Shown here piece by piece: positions 46,146-58,200 of a DNA stretch of 64,000 nucleotides. The notes under the pieces were generated by a model, which saw nothing but the letters and a program-made list of their open reading frames with translations, made no database searches and was not told the DNA's origin. Both the position numbers and the translations under genes were made by a program. The stretch is from the NCBI RefSeq assembly GCF_019320115.1, contig NC_089584.1, positions 58,090,852 through 58,154,851 on the forward strand, in the 5' to 3' direction. Source of the stretch: Miscanthus floridulus. Its lineage: Eukaryota; Streptophyta; Magnoliopsida; Poales; Poaceae. How positions within the stretch are numbered: the first letter of the stretch is position 1; every line of letters begins with the position of its first letter.

Positions 46146-46897
46146 GAACACAAGCTGCTTGCCCTCGCTTGCTTGAACGTGGCCAACACCAACAACCTCC
46201 TCACCGATCCGTGGCTCCCTCCGTGGTCTCACCGCGAAATCTCTTTCAGCAGAAAGGACCAATGGGCCGCAATACCTAAGCCAGGACATTTTCCCCTAGT
46301 CCTCGATCCTTGTATCAACAAGGTTCAGTTCGACAGAGTACTGATCAACAGCGATAGCTCCATCGATATACTGTTCAAGAACAGTCTGCCCACCCTGAAG
46401 ATAGCTCAGGTGGACCTCAAGCAACGTGCCCCAGACAGAGCTCTACACCTCTTAGGCAGATCACGCTACCGATGCAATTTGGGACTCCAGACCACTTCCG
46501 CACCGACTACGTCAACTTCGTGGTCGCTGACTTCGATGGTACCTACCACGCTATTCTCGGTCGACCATCGCTCACCAAGTTCATGGCCATACCTCATTAC
46601 AGGTATCTAGTGCTCAAGATGCCTACCAAGAAAGGAGTTCTAACCCTCCGAGGCAACATGTACGCAGCTTATACCTATGAGGACGATAGTTTCAAAATAG
46701 CAGAGGCTCATGACCTCTCTATTCACATGGCAGAGACCATGCTCGATGCCAAGAAGACCTCGGCCGACCACCTAGAGATCCTAGAGCTTGAGGCTCCATG
46801 CAAGAACATTAAGTCCAAGGAGCACAAGGTGATCCAGCTGGTCGACGGCGATCCCAGCAGAACGGGCCTTATCGAGGCCAACCTAGATCCCAAATAG
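46146..46897 (+). pseudogene. Inner Tat protease region
   Basis: Aspartic protease segment following gag. The active-site region reads RVLINSDSSIDILF where the family has a D-S/T-G type triad (LIDxGSS), so the catalytic Asp is Asn (codon AAC at 46347-46349) and the Gly after next is Asp. A frameshift near 46450 moves the frame; conserved downstream blocks continue in the RT frame (FGTPDHFRTDYVNFVVADFD, YHAILGRPSLTKFMAIPHY). A TAG ends this part at 46895 in DPK-EDALVRF. The protease cannot be active as read. Confidence 0.82.
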
Positions 46898-47683
46898 GAA
46901 GATGCGCTCGTTAGGTTCCTAAGGAGCAACATGGATGTGTTCGCATGGAAACCTGCTGACATGCCTGGTGTACCTTGGAACTTGATCGAGCACTCCTTGA
47001 ATGTCAACGGCAAGGCTAAACCTATCAAGCAGAAGCTACAACGGTTCGCTCACGACAAAAAGGAGGTGATTAGGGTAGAAGTTACATGGCTTTTGGCAGT
47101 CGGATTTATTAAAGAAGTGTATCATCCGGAGTGGTTAGCCAACCCGGTTCTTGTACGCAAAAAGAATAATAAATGGAGAATGTGCGTTGATTACACTGAT
47201 CTCAACAAACACTGCCCTAAGGACCCCTTCGGCTTACCTCGCATAGACGAGGTCGTAGATTCAACCGCCGGTTGCGAGCTACTTTCCTTTCTCGATTGCT
47301 ACTCTGGTTATCACCAGATCGCTCTCAAAAAGGATGACCAGATCAAGACATCTTTTATCACGCCTTTCGGCGCCTACTGCTACATGACCATGTCGTTTGG
47401 GCTCAAGAACGCCGGGGCTACCTACCAATGCGCTATACAAGCTTGCCTCAAAGACGAGATAAAAGACGACCTTGTTGAGGCTTATGTTGATGATATAGTT
47501 GTCAAAACCAAGGAAGCACATACCCTTGTTGACAACCTGTAACACACCTTTGCAGCCCTTAACACATTCTAGTGGAAATTAAACCCAAAGAAGTGCATCT
47601 TTGGTGTTCCTTCTGGCATACTACTTGTCAACGTCATCAGTCACGATGGCATACGGCCTAATCCGGAGAAAGTCAAAGCTGTC
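46898..47683 (+). pseudogene. Inner Tat reverse transcriptase
   Basis: RT domain, the best preserved part. Open from 46931 to 47542 (204 codons): ANPVLVRKKNNKWRMCVDYT, DLNKHCPKDPFGLPRIDEVV, SFLDCYSGYHQIALKKDDQI, TSFITPFGAYCYMTMSFGLK, and the catalytic YVDDIVVKT intact. TAA (after VDNL) and TAG (after NTF) then interrupt, each one transition from a Gln codon, before NPKKCIFGVPSGILL and the connection domain. Confidence 0.92.
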
Positions 47684-48760
47684 TTGGACATGAAGCCACC
47701 CAAAAAGGTGAAGGATGTTCAGAAGCTTACCGGATGTATGGCCGCCCTTAGCCGTTTCATATCAAGATTAGGTGAAAAAGGATTGCCGTTCTTTAAACTA
47801 CTCAAAGCATTCAAAAAGTTTGAGTGGTTGGAGGAAGCAGACGCTGCCTTCATACAGCTAAAACAATACCTTATGTCACCTCCGGTCCTTACTGCTCCAA
47901 GAGAAGACGAAACACTCCTACTTTACATTGCGGCTACTAATCGAGTGGTCTCCACGGCCATGGTGGTCGAGCGCGATGAGCTCGGCCACGTCTACAAGGT
48001 ACAACGACCAATCTATTTCATCAGTGAGGTACTCAATGAGTCCAAGACCAGGTACCCACAAATTCAGAAGTTGATCTACGCCATACTGATAACATCCCGA
48101 AAGTTAAAACACTACTTCGATGGATATCGTGTAGTGGTCATGACTGAGTACCCTCTGCGAGACATCATTAGCAACAAGGATGCGAATGGGCACATCATCA
48201 AATGGGCAATGGAACTATGCCCCTTCTCCTTGGAATTTGCAAGCCGCACTACAATCAAGTCTCAAGCACTCATCGATTTCATCGTCGAGTGGACAGACTT
48301 AAGCACGCCTGTCTCTCCTGGATCCGACGAGTATTGGACGATGTACTTTAATGGCTCTCTCAACATTGACGGTGCGGGAGCAGGAGTCCTTTTCATGTCA
48401 CCATCCAAGGAGCAGCTCTGGTACGTCCTTAGGATTTATTTCCTAGCATCTAATAACGCCGCCGAGTACAAAGCATGCCTACATGGTTTGCGCATTGCGG
48501 TTGAGCTTGGCGTTAAACATCTCTATGTCTATAGAGACTCGGCTCTGGTCATCAACCAACTCAACAAGGACTAGGACACGACCAGCAAAAAGATGGATGC
48601 ATACTGTAAATCCATCAGAAAGCTAGAAGGTAGGTTCTATGGCATCGAGTACATACACGTGGTCTAGGACAAAAATCAAGCAGCGGATGCGCTGTCAAAG
48701 TTAGGATCATCTCGAGCCAAAATCCCACATGGCATATTCGTCTAAGACCTGCTCATGCCT
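47684..48760 (+). pseudogene. Inner Tat RNase H region
   Basis: Same frame as RT. Connection/first RNase H part (RPIYFISEVLNESKTRYPQI, VVMTEYPLRDIISNKDANGH, KWAMELCPFSLEFASRTTIK) followed by a second RNase H-like domain (ASNNAAEYKACLHGLRIAVE). The first catalytic Asp of that domain, expected in YFDGS, is Asn (AAT at 48350-48352). The later GDS block reads YRDSALV. Stops follow NKD, HVV and IFV. Confidence 0.86.
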
Positions 48761-50110
48761 TCCATTGAAGAGGAAGATTCCACGGTCGACAAGCCTCCAG
48801 ACCAGCAATTGGTGGCTACGGTTCCAGCATCGAGCACCACCGAGCCACCTCCGACCACTCATGAGCCCGACTGGAGAATACCTTTCATCAAGTACCTAAC
48901 AGATGGTAGCGGTTACACTGATTGAACAGAAAACACGCGCCTGATGTGTCGCAGTAAGTAGTACCTGCTCGTCGATGGCAAGCTATGGCGCAAGAACGCA
49001 AAGGAGGAAATCTTGATGAAGTGTATAACCCAGGAGGATGGCGAACATCTCCTGGACCAAATCCACTCTGGCTCCTGTGGCAACCACGCAGCCTCAAGAA
49101 TGCTGGTCGATAAGGCTTTCCGAGCAAGGTTGTATTGGCCATCAGTAGTAGCCGACATAGAGAAGCTAGTCCGCCACTATGAGGGTTGTCAGTTCTTCGC
49201 CAAGAGAATCCATGTACCAGCACATGAGATCCAGACAATACCAGCCTCTTGGCCCTTCGCATGCTGGGGACTAGATATGATCGGGCCCTTCAAAACGGCT
49301 CTAGGGAAATTTACATGCGTCTTTGTGTTGATCGACAAATTTTCTAAGTGGATAGAATACATGCCTTTGGTACAGGCATCCTCAGAAAAGGCTGTCACAT
49401 TCCTCGACCAGGTCATCCACTGTTTCGGCATACCCAATAGCATCATCACTAATCTAGGTACTCAGTTCACCAAGAACGCTTTTTGGGACTTCTACGATGA
49501 AAGGAGCATAGTAGTAAAATATGTCTCGGTGGCGCACCCTAGAGCTAATGGACAAGTCGAGTGGGCAAATCGCATGATCTTGGACACATTGAAGAAGAGG
49601 ATGTATAGAGAAAATGACAAAGCTCTCGGAAGATGGCTCAAAGAGTTACCAGCCATGGTCTGGGGCCTTAGAACTCAGCCTAGTCGTAACACCGGCGTCT
49701 CACCATACTTTATGGTCTACGGCGCTGAGGTAGTCCTCCCAGCAGATATAGCTTTCAGATCAGCACGGGTAGAGAACTTTAATGAAGGCAAGGTCAATGA
49801 AGTATGGGAGCTAGAAGTGAATAGCATAGAAGAGAAGCGGCTCGATTCTTGTGTACATACGGCCAAATACCTTGCTATTTTGCGCAGGTACTACAACAAG
49901 AACGTTAAAGAACGGTTCTTCGTGGTCGGGGACCTGGTCCTGAAGTGGAAGACAAACCAGGCTGGTGTCCATAAACTCACAACCCCATGGGAGGGGCCCT
50001 TCATGATCAAGGAAGTCACACAACCAACGTCTTACAGGTTAGCTCACCTGGACGGTATGGACGTACCAAACTCGTGGCACATCGACAAGCTTAGATGTTT
50101 CTATGCTTAA
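48761..50110 (+). pseudogene. Inner Tat integrase
   Basis: Open for 365 codons from 49013 to 50110, in frame with RT; upstream stops TGA and TAG (near 48924 and 48959) cut its N-terminal linker. Zinc-binding region HSGSCGNHAASRMLVDKAFR, core with first Asp in WGLDMIGPFK, second Asp position reading IITNLGTQF (Asn, AAT at 49451-49453, where the family has Asp), Glu in NGQVEWANR, and C-terminal GDLVLKWKTNQAGVHKLTTP to WHIDKLRCFYA. The D,D,E triad is thus incomplete and the enzyme should be inactive. Confidence 0.93.
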
Positions 50111-50685
50111 CTACTGAGATATGTACTCCTCTTGTACTTTCGATTTACTTCAATAAAGCTATTATGATTCCTCCGACCACTCTAATGTGTCACTTCAAAT
50201 TTTATGGTTATCCTAACTTAGCCAGTAAAAGCCGACCACCATTCCTTCTATGGTTTTCGGAGCAGGCCCTGTCTCTGGTTCCTCCCAACACGTGCATGGG
50301 ATCCGCTCTCTACGTTATGGGTGATCGGCAGGTCCCCTTTGGTTTGACTTGTCTGTGTCTACGTGTGTACAGGTCACGCACCTCACACTCTGACCACATG
50401 CCAAACTAGGGCTGCACAAACTTTTCAGGATGACGTGTCGAGCAAAATGGTACAACTAAACAGAATGTTAACATGTTCTCACTTAGTTACACCAACATGA
50501 GTTTCAAGCTTAAATATGTTTTATACAAAGCAAACAAGCTTATGATGATATACAGTTATGTTATTACAAGCTTGCCTAAAGAGGCCCAAGTTTACAATAA
50601 CACAACTATGTCCTTCTTCTACAGCTCTAAGCCTATTCCATTGGCTGGTCGGGGCACGTGGCACCTACTGCTCGCTGCTTTTGAC
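50111..50685. other. Spacer between integrase and antisense ORF
   Basis: Non-coding; short frames have no domain. A possible polyadenylation-like AATAAAGC lies at about 50151. The two genes on either side converge on this spacer. Confidence 0.5.
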
Positions 50686-53600
50686 ATCCTACTCGAGTCT
50701 CGGGGACTCTTGTGCTAGTCGAGCTGAAGGGGATGGCCCCACCGATGCCTGGCTAGTCAAGACCGCAGGCTTCGTCAGTTGGCTTGCAGCTGATGGCGTT
50801 TCCAGCTGACTTGTCGATGGCGTACCCTGTACAGGTGCTGTCCCACCTCCACACTGGTTAATGTCGCCAATTATCTTTGACAATAGGTCCAGCTAGGCCA
50901 TCCAAAGCTCCTTAGCCTTGTCTGGGTCTACCTCCTTCGAGTATCTAGCCTCCAGGCGCTTGAGATCGATTAGGGGATAGTGGGCACACACCATGCTTAG
51001 CACATGTGCACCCGTGTACTCACCCGCCTCCTTCACGAACTCTTGGAACCATCCCCATGCTTTTCTACATCTCTCGACCAGTCCAAGCTGAGGCGTCCTT
51101 GGCTCTTCCTCTGTGAGCGCTGGGTCGATAAGGTCGAGGACAGGCAAAACGCTAGTTGCCACTTCCTGGCACCGGTTCTTCCATGTATCCCAATCCTCAG
51201 TGGTCTCTAGGCATCATGCCTTCTAGCCATCACGATCTTTCATCATGGCTTCTAGATGTTTCTTGGCATTGACTTTTAAAACTGCAAACCGTACAAGACA
51301 TCAAAATGTAATGGCACGACAAGATAAGGTGGGCAACAGAATGAGAAAGGTGGTCTGGAACACTTACTTTTCAGTTCCTCCTTCATCTTGGTTGTGTGGT
51401 CCTAGAGTTGAGATTGGTTGCACGCCAGTTTCTCGTTGTCCTCCTTCAGGCGACCACACTCTGCGGTCACACGGCTATTCTCCTCCTAGAGGCGGGTTAC
51501 TTCGGCTTCTAAGCCTGCACTACAGCTATCACTACCAACAATGCAACAACATGTGTCATGCACTTGCTATGATAAAATGACAACTTACTTGTTTTTTCCT
51601 GCTCTTTGTTACTAAGCTGGACAACCAGGTTTTGGTTCTGTGCCTCTTGCTCTGTCCTCTCCTGGTCGGCGGCTTCAAGTTGGTGGCGCAAGCGTTCCAC
51701 CTCGGCCACCAGTTCTTTATTGTTGGACGTGATTCCCTCAATCTGGTTGAAGCACCTCTTTCGGTACTTTGCGGTCTTCATCAAGTCCTGTATATAAACA
51801 AGCTAAGTCAGATAGTTTGACTAAATAGCAGGATCAAGTGGTCAAGCCAAACATACCTAGACTTCTGTCACCAGACGCTTTGCCGCTCGTTCAACTTTTA
51901 GGGTCTCTTCGACCTCTGGGATTTCCTCATGCATAACCCACTCATCGTTCCGCCAGCGCGACACATATACATGTTGTCATTGGTCTTGGGGACGGCCCAA
52001 GATCTCTTCTACTTCGTCCTCTTCGGCCTCTTGTTCAGGAGGTGGCGCTGGTCTGGAGTCTATAGTCTCTACGACCACTATGACTTTCTCATGAGCCGTA
52101 GCATTGGCACGCGTGCTATGTGCCACCTCCGGCTGCTGCTCCTCGGCTTGGCATGGCCCCCTTGGCGCTGAAGTGTCCCCCTCAGCAGGGTTAGTGCTCG
52201 AAGCACTTGTACTTGGCTCGGCTCTCTTCTCGACCAGTCACTCGGGGACTGTGGTCTAGCCGCTCGTCTGCTGAGGTGCCGGTGGATTTTCTTCCATAGG
52301 TTCCTCCACGGCTGGCTGCTGGGCAGTTTTTTCCACCATTGCTGGTGAAGTCATGCCGCACCCAGCTAGCTAGTTGGGATTTTTGGAGGATGCCGACCTA
52401 ATATATCAGAGAAAAGTTTAGAAGACATTACTGTTCAATACAAATTATAAGCTTACATCAAGGTTATAAATACTTATAGCTTGGAAGCATAGAATGACAT
52501 GGTGAAGGAGCGTCTCTTCGACCACGCTTGCTCCACGTGCTCGGTGGGTTCCACCGGGTCTTTTTCCATGACCAGTACTAGCGCCGAGGTTTGGTGCTCG
52601 ACCCTTTCTCTGCTTGTCCTCTATGTTGCAGTGGTCGGTGATGCGATCCCTGCTGGCACAGAAGAGCCACGCTGCTCCGTCGACTTCATTTGTCTCCTCC
52701 TCTTTTGAGGGACGAGTCAGAAGATGTCTGCATCCTCTGTTTCATCGTCTGAAAGGGGGAAGATGGCCTGATGACATCTGTTGGCTGCTGGCCGCTTGCC
52801 AGTAGCCCTGGCCGTTGCCTCCTCCCCAACCCCAAGTACCGCTCAGTCGACGTCTTCAGTCCTGGCACTGGTCTAGGCGGTTGGGCTAGCAACTTGTGGC
52901 CAATCCACACTAGGGGGTGGAGACATGAACACTGCTGCCCGGTCATGACCATTACTCTAGGAAACATAAAGGCGACAACACAGTCAAATTTTGTTACAAC
53001 ATAACTCTACAGGTACAAGGAAGTATCATTTACCTTTGGGGGAGGTTAGGCCAGCTTGAAGGTGTGCTCGATGTCACTTAATCTAACATAATTGGGATTA
53101 GCTAAGTTGAATAGCTCCCCAATCCTGGCCTTGACTTCGATCTTGTCAAGCACCTCTTTCCTAGTCCTCGTTGGATCTGTGGTCCCCTGGTATTCGTATC
53201 TAGGATGTACCCTCTTCTGGCAGGGCTGGATCCTTCGGCTGATGAAGTTCCCGACCATGCTTGGACCGTCCAGCTTTCCCCACAGGATCATCCCGAACAG
53301 TTCTACGATCTGCTCCAAGTGCTCGGGCTTCTCCGACCAGCTGTTCTTCTTCTCCGGAATCAACCCCACGTCGCACAGGGTGATCGTGTTTGGCTCTTCG
53401 CGGATGTAGAACCACTTCTTGTACCATTCGTCCAGTGAGGTGTTCTAGGGGCAGTGCAAGTATTGGGCCTTCATACCGTCACACAGATTGAGGTATACGC
53501 CTCCGGCTATCTTTGACCTGTCGCTCCCTTTCTTTCGTAGATAGAACAGATGGCGAAAGAGGTCAAAATGGGGCTAGAAGCCACCATAGGCTTCGCAAAG

Positions 53601-53918
53601 ATGGATGAAGGTGGAGACAAGAAGAATCGAGTTGGGATGTAGATTGCAAATCCCAATCTCATAATACATGCAGAGCCCCTGAAGGAAAGGGTGCACTGGA
53701 ACCCCAAAACCCCGCTTGAAGAAATCCTCGAAAACCACAATCTCACCTGGTTGTGGATCGGGGAAGCTTTCTCCTTTCGGCGCATGCCATCCCATGAGTG
53801 CCTTGTTGTGGAGCACTCCCATGGTGACCAGGTCTTCTATGGTCTGCTCATTGCTCCTTGACTTCCACCACTCCTTCGCCATGACTCCGCCTTTCTTCTG
53901 GGCATCTCTCTTCGCCAT
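50686..53918 (-). pseudogene. Antisense ORF of the inner Tat element (putative gypsy type transposon protein)
   Basis: Minus-strand gene opposite to gag-pol, nearly full length. From the ATG at 53918: MAKRDAQKKGGVMAKEWWKS, then the conserved domain (FPDPQPGEIVVFEDFFKRGF, GVPVHPFLQGLCMYYEIGIC, HPNSILLVSTFIHLCEAYGG), TAG, FDLFRHLFYLRKKG, TAG, SLDEWYKKWFYIREEPNTIT, GLIPEKKNSWSEKPEHLEQI and NPNYVRLSDIEHTFKLA at about 53046. Further exons are Ser/Pro-rich, then a coiled coil at 51784-51560 (ELVAEVERLRHQLEAADQER), then RCRKAWGWFQEFVKEAGEYT and LKRLEARYSKEVDPDKAKEL at 51162-50890, ending near 50686. This is the same protein type as the outer element's 36470-38183 ORF, but here with the N-terminal domain. 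Role unknown. Confidence 0.8.
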
Positions 53919-54424
53919 TAATCTGCCCTTGCTAAAGGGGTGGATGCGGTGGAGGGGGGATTGGTGATGATTTTCGGAGGAATAGGGTTTAGCAAGAGGA
54001 AGAAGAAGGTTACGGCGGTGAATGACAATGGGGATCGGTAAAAAGTAACTTACCAGTTCTATATTATAAATAACCAAGAGCTCTGTCATTTCATCTGCCT
54101 AAGATTCTTGGGAGACATGCGCACACGCCGCAGACGGTTGTTTTCACAACCTCGAGATCTATGCCAATAAATGCGCCCCTTCGTTACCAGTGTACGCGCC
54201 TCTTCGTTGATAGTGTGAGAGGGCCCACACTGACGCACCTCCATATAGGTGCCAAGCGACTGTTTGCCAGAAAGAGCAAGAAGACAGAGTGACGTGCTAT
54301 ACCCGTCTGTTTTTTGACCAGACGTGTCAGATTGGACTTGACAGAGTAAGGAGATAAATAAATACACCAAATAATAATACAAGCGGCGTTCGTTTTTTCG
54401 CTGCATGTTTTGTGCTCAAGGAAG

Positions 54425-54560
54425 GACCAGACCACTGCCGTGATCGAGGACTGCCCAGACCACTGACGTGCTCGGGGACTGCCCAGACCACTGCCGTGCT
54501 CAGGGACTGCTCCGACCACTGCCGTGCTCGAGGACTACTATGACTACTAATGTGCTCGGG
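54425..54560. repeat. 28-bp minisatellite in the inner Tat 3' region
   Basis: About four to five units close to GACCACTGCCGTGCTCGGGG plus ACTGCCCA. The core GTGCTCGGGGACT equals the purine-tract sequence next to the 3' LTR (55450-55466). Confidence 0.8.
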
Positions 54561-55250
54561 GACTGTCCCGACCACTGCTCGGAGATCGCTTTCCTTGGCT
54601 ACATGTGATTTGTACTCACATATAGTTGAGAGACATTTATTTAGACCTGCTACAAGGCTCATACTTCACCTTCCAGCAAGCTCAGGGACTACATCGGTAT
54701 GATGCACCTACCGGTGCATCTCTTATCGCCTGCACGACTATTGGATTCTTAACTTCAATAGAAATTCTTTTTTTGACCCTGGCACCACGTGCCTGCATCA
54801 CCTACTACTAGGCTCAAGGACTAAGTGGGCACACTTCACCTTGCGGTGAATGTGTTTATTTAATCGACCCATATGCTTTGACTAATTGTAAGGATTACTA
54901 TCGTGCTCGGGGACTGTCCCAACCACTGCTCGGAGATCGCTTTCCTTGGATACATGTGATTTGTACTCACATACAGTTGAGAGACATTTATTTAGACCTT
55001 GCTACAAGGCTCATACTTCGCCTTCTAGCAAGCCCGAGGACTACATTGGTATGATGCACCTACCGGTGCATCTCGTATTGCCTGTACGACAATTGGGTTC
55101 TCAACTTAACTGGGAATTCTTTTTAGACCCTGGCACCACGTGCCTATGTCACCTACTGCCAGGCTTGGGGACTAAGTGGGCACACTTCACCTTGCGGTGA
55201 ATGTGTTTGCTTTTCGACCACTACACCTCTGATGATCAAGGATGCTACGC
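54552..55250. repeat. 351-bp direct tandem duplication in the inner Tat 3' region
   Basis: Two copies starting at about 54552 and 54903 (GTGCTCGGGGACTGTCCC), alike along their length (CTCGGAGATCGCTTTCCTTG; CACCTACCGGTGCATCTC; CACTTCACCTTGCGGTGAATG). The frames inside differ between copies by indels and are not coding. From 55251 to 55449 I see only leader-like spacer. Confidence 0.88.
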
Positions 55251-55449
55251 TTCAAGAATCACTTACATTTCTTTTCAGAAATACAAGTGGGCATACTTCA
55301 CAGGATGGAAATCTTTTTCTTTTTTCTTAAGAGCACCATACATTCTTCGGACAACCTACTTCTCTGGTGACAACGGTGGTCAGATATGTCAAGGACTCAA
55401 GCCTTACTTGTTGGAGAAGGTTAAAATGGCGTGTCGCAGCATAATACAT

Positions 55450-55466
55450 GGTGCTCGGGGACTAGC
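55450..55466 (+). promoter_or_regulatory. Inner Tat polypurine-tract region
   Basis: GGTGCTCGGGGACTAGC immediately before the 3' LTR, the position of the plus-strand primer. The purine run is short and the motif is repeated upstream in the minisatellite. Confidence 0.65.
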
Positions 55467-55937
55467 TGTGGGGGTATTAACCCCTATACCCTTACGGCTA
55501 GGCTTGGGCCAGCCTGGATCAGTGGGTTTGGTCCACCAAAAGATGACGCGTGGCCCGGCCAACCTGATCGGAGTCCCGTGCAAGGAGTCAAGGCAGATTT
55601 GGTGATCAAGCAAGATCCTGGTCGATTAGAATAGGAATCCTTATCCGGCCGCATATGGCAATTGTAACTGGCTAGGATTAGTTTCTAGATCTGTAACCCT
55701 GCCCCCCGGACTATATAAGGCAGGTAGGGGACCCCTCTAAAAAACATCTCTCATTGACATACAACAATACAATCAGACGTAGGACGTAGGTATTATGCCT
55801 TCTTGACGGCTGAACCTGGATAAAATCTCATGTCTATCTTGTGTCACCGTCTTGTTTGTGGCTTGCGCATCTGTCTGCCGACAATCTACTACCTTGGGCA
55901 TACCCTTAGGTAGACTATCAACCATATTTCATCGACA
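55467..55937 (+). repeat. Inner Tat 3' LTR
   Basis: 471 bp, pair of the 5' LTR at 42932. It keeps the TATATAA box (GGACTATATAAGGC). Differences from the 5' copy are almost all C/T or G/A. Confidence 0.95.
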
Positions 55938-55942
55938 CTCAT

Positions 55943-56760
55943 CAAGCTCCATGACTTTAGGGTCGGATGCAGCTGACAACTGGTTAGCCCCTAAGCCTAG
56001 GGTAGGTGGCCCATCACTGGCTTGTTCTGGCTCCTCATAGCAGATCGAGGGTTTGTATTGATCGCTGGTGAAGACGCTTATCGGCACTGGCTCTTGGTCA
56101 GACGCCGCTTTCGCCAGCATGTCAGCCACCTAGTTGAGATGCCTCGGGATGTGATTAAACTGGAGACCATTGAACTTGGCCTCCAACTAGCAGACTTCTT
56201 GGCAATACGTAGCCATCTTGGCATTGTGGTAGCTTAATTCCTTCATGACTTGGTCGATGACCAGCTGGGAGTCACCTTGGATGTCAAGCTATCAGATACC
56301 CAACTCGATGGCAATGCATAGGCCATTGATGAGTGCCTCATATTTAGCCACATTGTTAGAGGAGGGGAAATGGATGCAAACCATGTACCTCATGTGTACC
56401 CCAAGGGTAAAAATGAAGACCATCCCCACGTTGGCACCTTTCTTCATCAGCGATCCATCAAAGTACATCATCCACTACTCCTGGTCGATGACTATTGGTG
56501 GCATTTGGACCTCGGTCCACTCTGCAATGAAATCAGCCAGCACTTGGGACTTGATGGCCATTCGGGGGGCATATGAAATGCCTTGACCCATCAGCTCGAG
56601 TGCCCACTTGGTGATTCTTCCTGTGGCATCCCTGTTTTGGATGACCTCACTAAGAGGGAAGGACATCATGGCCATCACTAGATGTGACTCGAAGTAGTGA
56701 TGTAACTTCCTTTTGGCGATGAGGATGGTGTACAGGAGCTTCTAGATTTGGGGGTAGCGG
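55943..56760 (-). pseudogene. Outer Tat RNase H region
   Basis: Minus strand, read right to left: connection block and RNase H. MSFPLSEVIQNRDATGRITK, WALELMGQGISYAPRMAIKS and DFIAEWTEVQMPP, then MMYFDGSLMKKGA with the catalytic Asp present (unlike the inner copy), and later ADMLAKAASDQEPVP and PSICYEEPEQAS. TAG codons break the frame. It stops at the insertion site. Confidence 0.83.
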
Positions 56761-58200
56761 GTCTTGGAATCGGACAAGACCTCACTAATGTAGTATATGG
56801 GACACTACACTTTGAGAGTGCATCCCACTTCTTCTCACTCTACCACTAGGGTGGCGTTGACCACTTGTGTGGTGGCCATGTGTAGAGCAGAAGTGGTTCC
56901 CTATCGGTCAGGGGGACTAGGATCGGGGCCTTCGTTAGAAGCTGCTTGACCATGTCAAGTACCTTCTAGGCCTTAGGCATCCATTCAAAATGGTTGGCCT
57001 TCTTTAGGAGCTGATAGAGGGGGAGACCTCGTTCATCGAGGCATGAGATAAAGCGGCTGAGTGTGGCGAGGCACCCTATAACTCATTGTACCCCCTTAAT
57101 GTTCTAAATCAGGCCCATCCTCATGATGGCCAAGATCTTCTCTGTGTTGGCTTTGAGGCCACGCTTGGAAATGATAAAACCTAGAAGCATACCCCTTGGG
57201 ACCTCAAAAACACATTTCTTGGGGTTGAGCTTGATGCTATTTGCTCAGAGTTTAGCAAAGGTCTGTTCTAGGTCGGCTACGACCTGGTCAGCCCATTTGG
57301 ATTTGACCATGATGTCATCCACGTAGGCCTCAATAGTTCACCTGATGAGGTCCCTGAAACACTTGAGCATGCAACGCTGGTACGTAGTCCTCGCGTTTTT
57401 CAGACCAAACGGCATTGTGATGTTGTAGAACAATCTAAATGGGGTGATAAAAAATGTCATGAGCTGGTCGGACTCTTTCATCATGATTTGATGGTACCCG
57501 GAGTATGCATCAAGGAAGCAAAGGGTTTTGCACCCTGAGGTTGAGTTGACTACTTGGTCTATGCATGGCAAAGCAAACGGATCCTTTGGACACGCTTTTT
57601 TCTAAGACCCATGTAGTCAACACACATTCTCCATTTCCCACTCTTTTTTTGTACAAGAATAGGAATGGCTAACCACTCAGGTGGCAAACTTCCTTGATGA
57701 ACCTGGTCATCAAAAGCTTCACAATCTCATCGCCGATCGCCCTACATTTCTCCTCGTCGAAGCGGGGTAGGCGCTACTTCATCGGCTTGGAGCCTGGCTT
57801 GATCTTCAAGGCATGCTCGGTGACTTCTCTCAGAATGCCTAGCATGTCTGAGGGTTTTCACATAAAGATGTCTCTATTGGCATGGAGGAAGTCAACGTGC
57901 GTGTTTTCCTATTTGGAGGGAAGTATGGTGCCAATGCGCACCACTTTGCCCTTGGAGCCACCGGGGTCTATGAGGACCTCCTTAGCGCCCTCTACTGGTT
58001 CAAAAGACCCGACCAACCGCTTGGGGTTAGGTGCTTCTTTGGTGACCTCCTTCCTAATGGTCGTGAGCTCTTTGGAGGCGACAATTACCACGGCATGCTC
58101 ATAGCACTCGACCTCACACTCATAGGCATGCTAGAAGGAGGTGCCGATGGTGATGACACTGCATGCACCCAACATCTTTAGCTTTAGATAGGTGTAGTTA
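56761..58200 (-). pseudogene. Outer Tat reverse transcriptase
   Basis: Minus strand: VIVASKELTTIRKEVTKEAP and PGGSKGKVVRIGTILPSK upstream, then REVTEHALKIKPGSKPMK and FDEEKCRAIGDEIVKLL, then PCIDQVVNSTSGCKTLCFLD, AYSGYHQIMMKESDQLMTFF, MPFGLKNARTTYQRCMLKCF and, in the next block, AYVDDIMVKSK with the YVDD centre intact. Stops and at least one frameshift are present. Confidence 0.86.

Larger units (their letters stand above)
42932..55937 (+). mobile_element. Inner Tat-lineage Ty3/Gypsy element, complete ends (13.0 kb)
   Basis: Full-length plus-strand LTR retrotransposon. LTRs at 42932-43401 (470 bp) and 55467-55937 (471 bp) begin TGTGGGGGTATTAACCCC and end TTTCATCGACA. The target duplication CTCAT is perfect (42927-42931, 55938-55942). 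Order: LTR, PBS, gag, PR, RT, RNase H, INT, antisense ORF, minisatellite/duplication zone, purine tract, LTR. By eye the LTRs differ at about 25 positions (about 5%), nearly all transitions. Gag-pol is broken by about 17 stops and two frameshifts. Confidence 0.95.
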
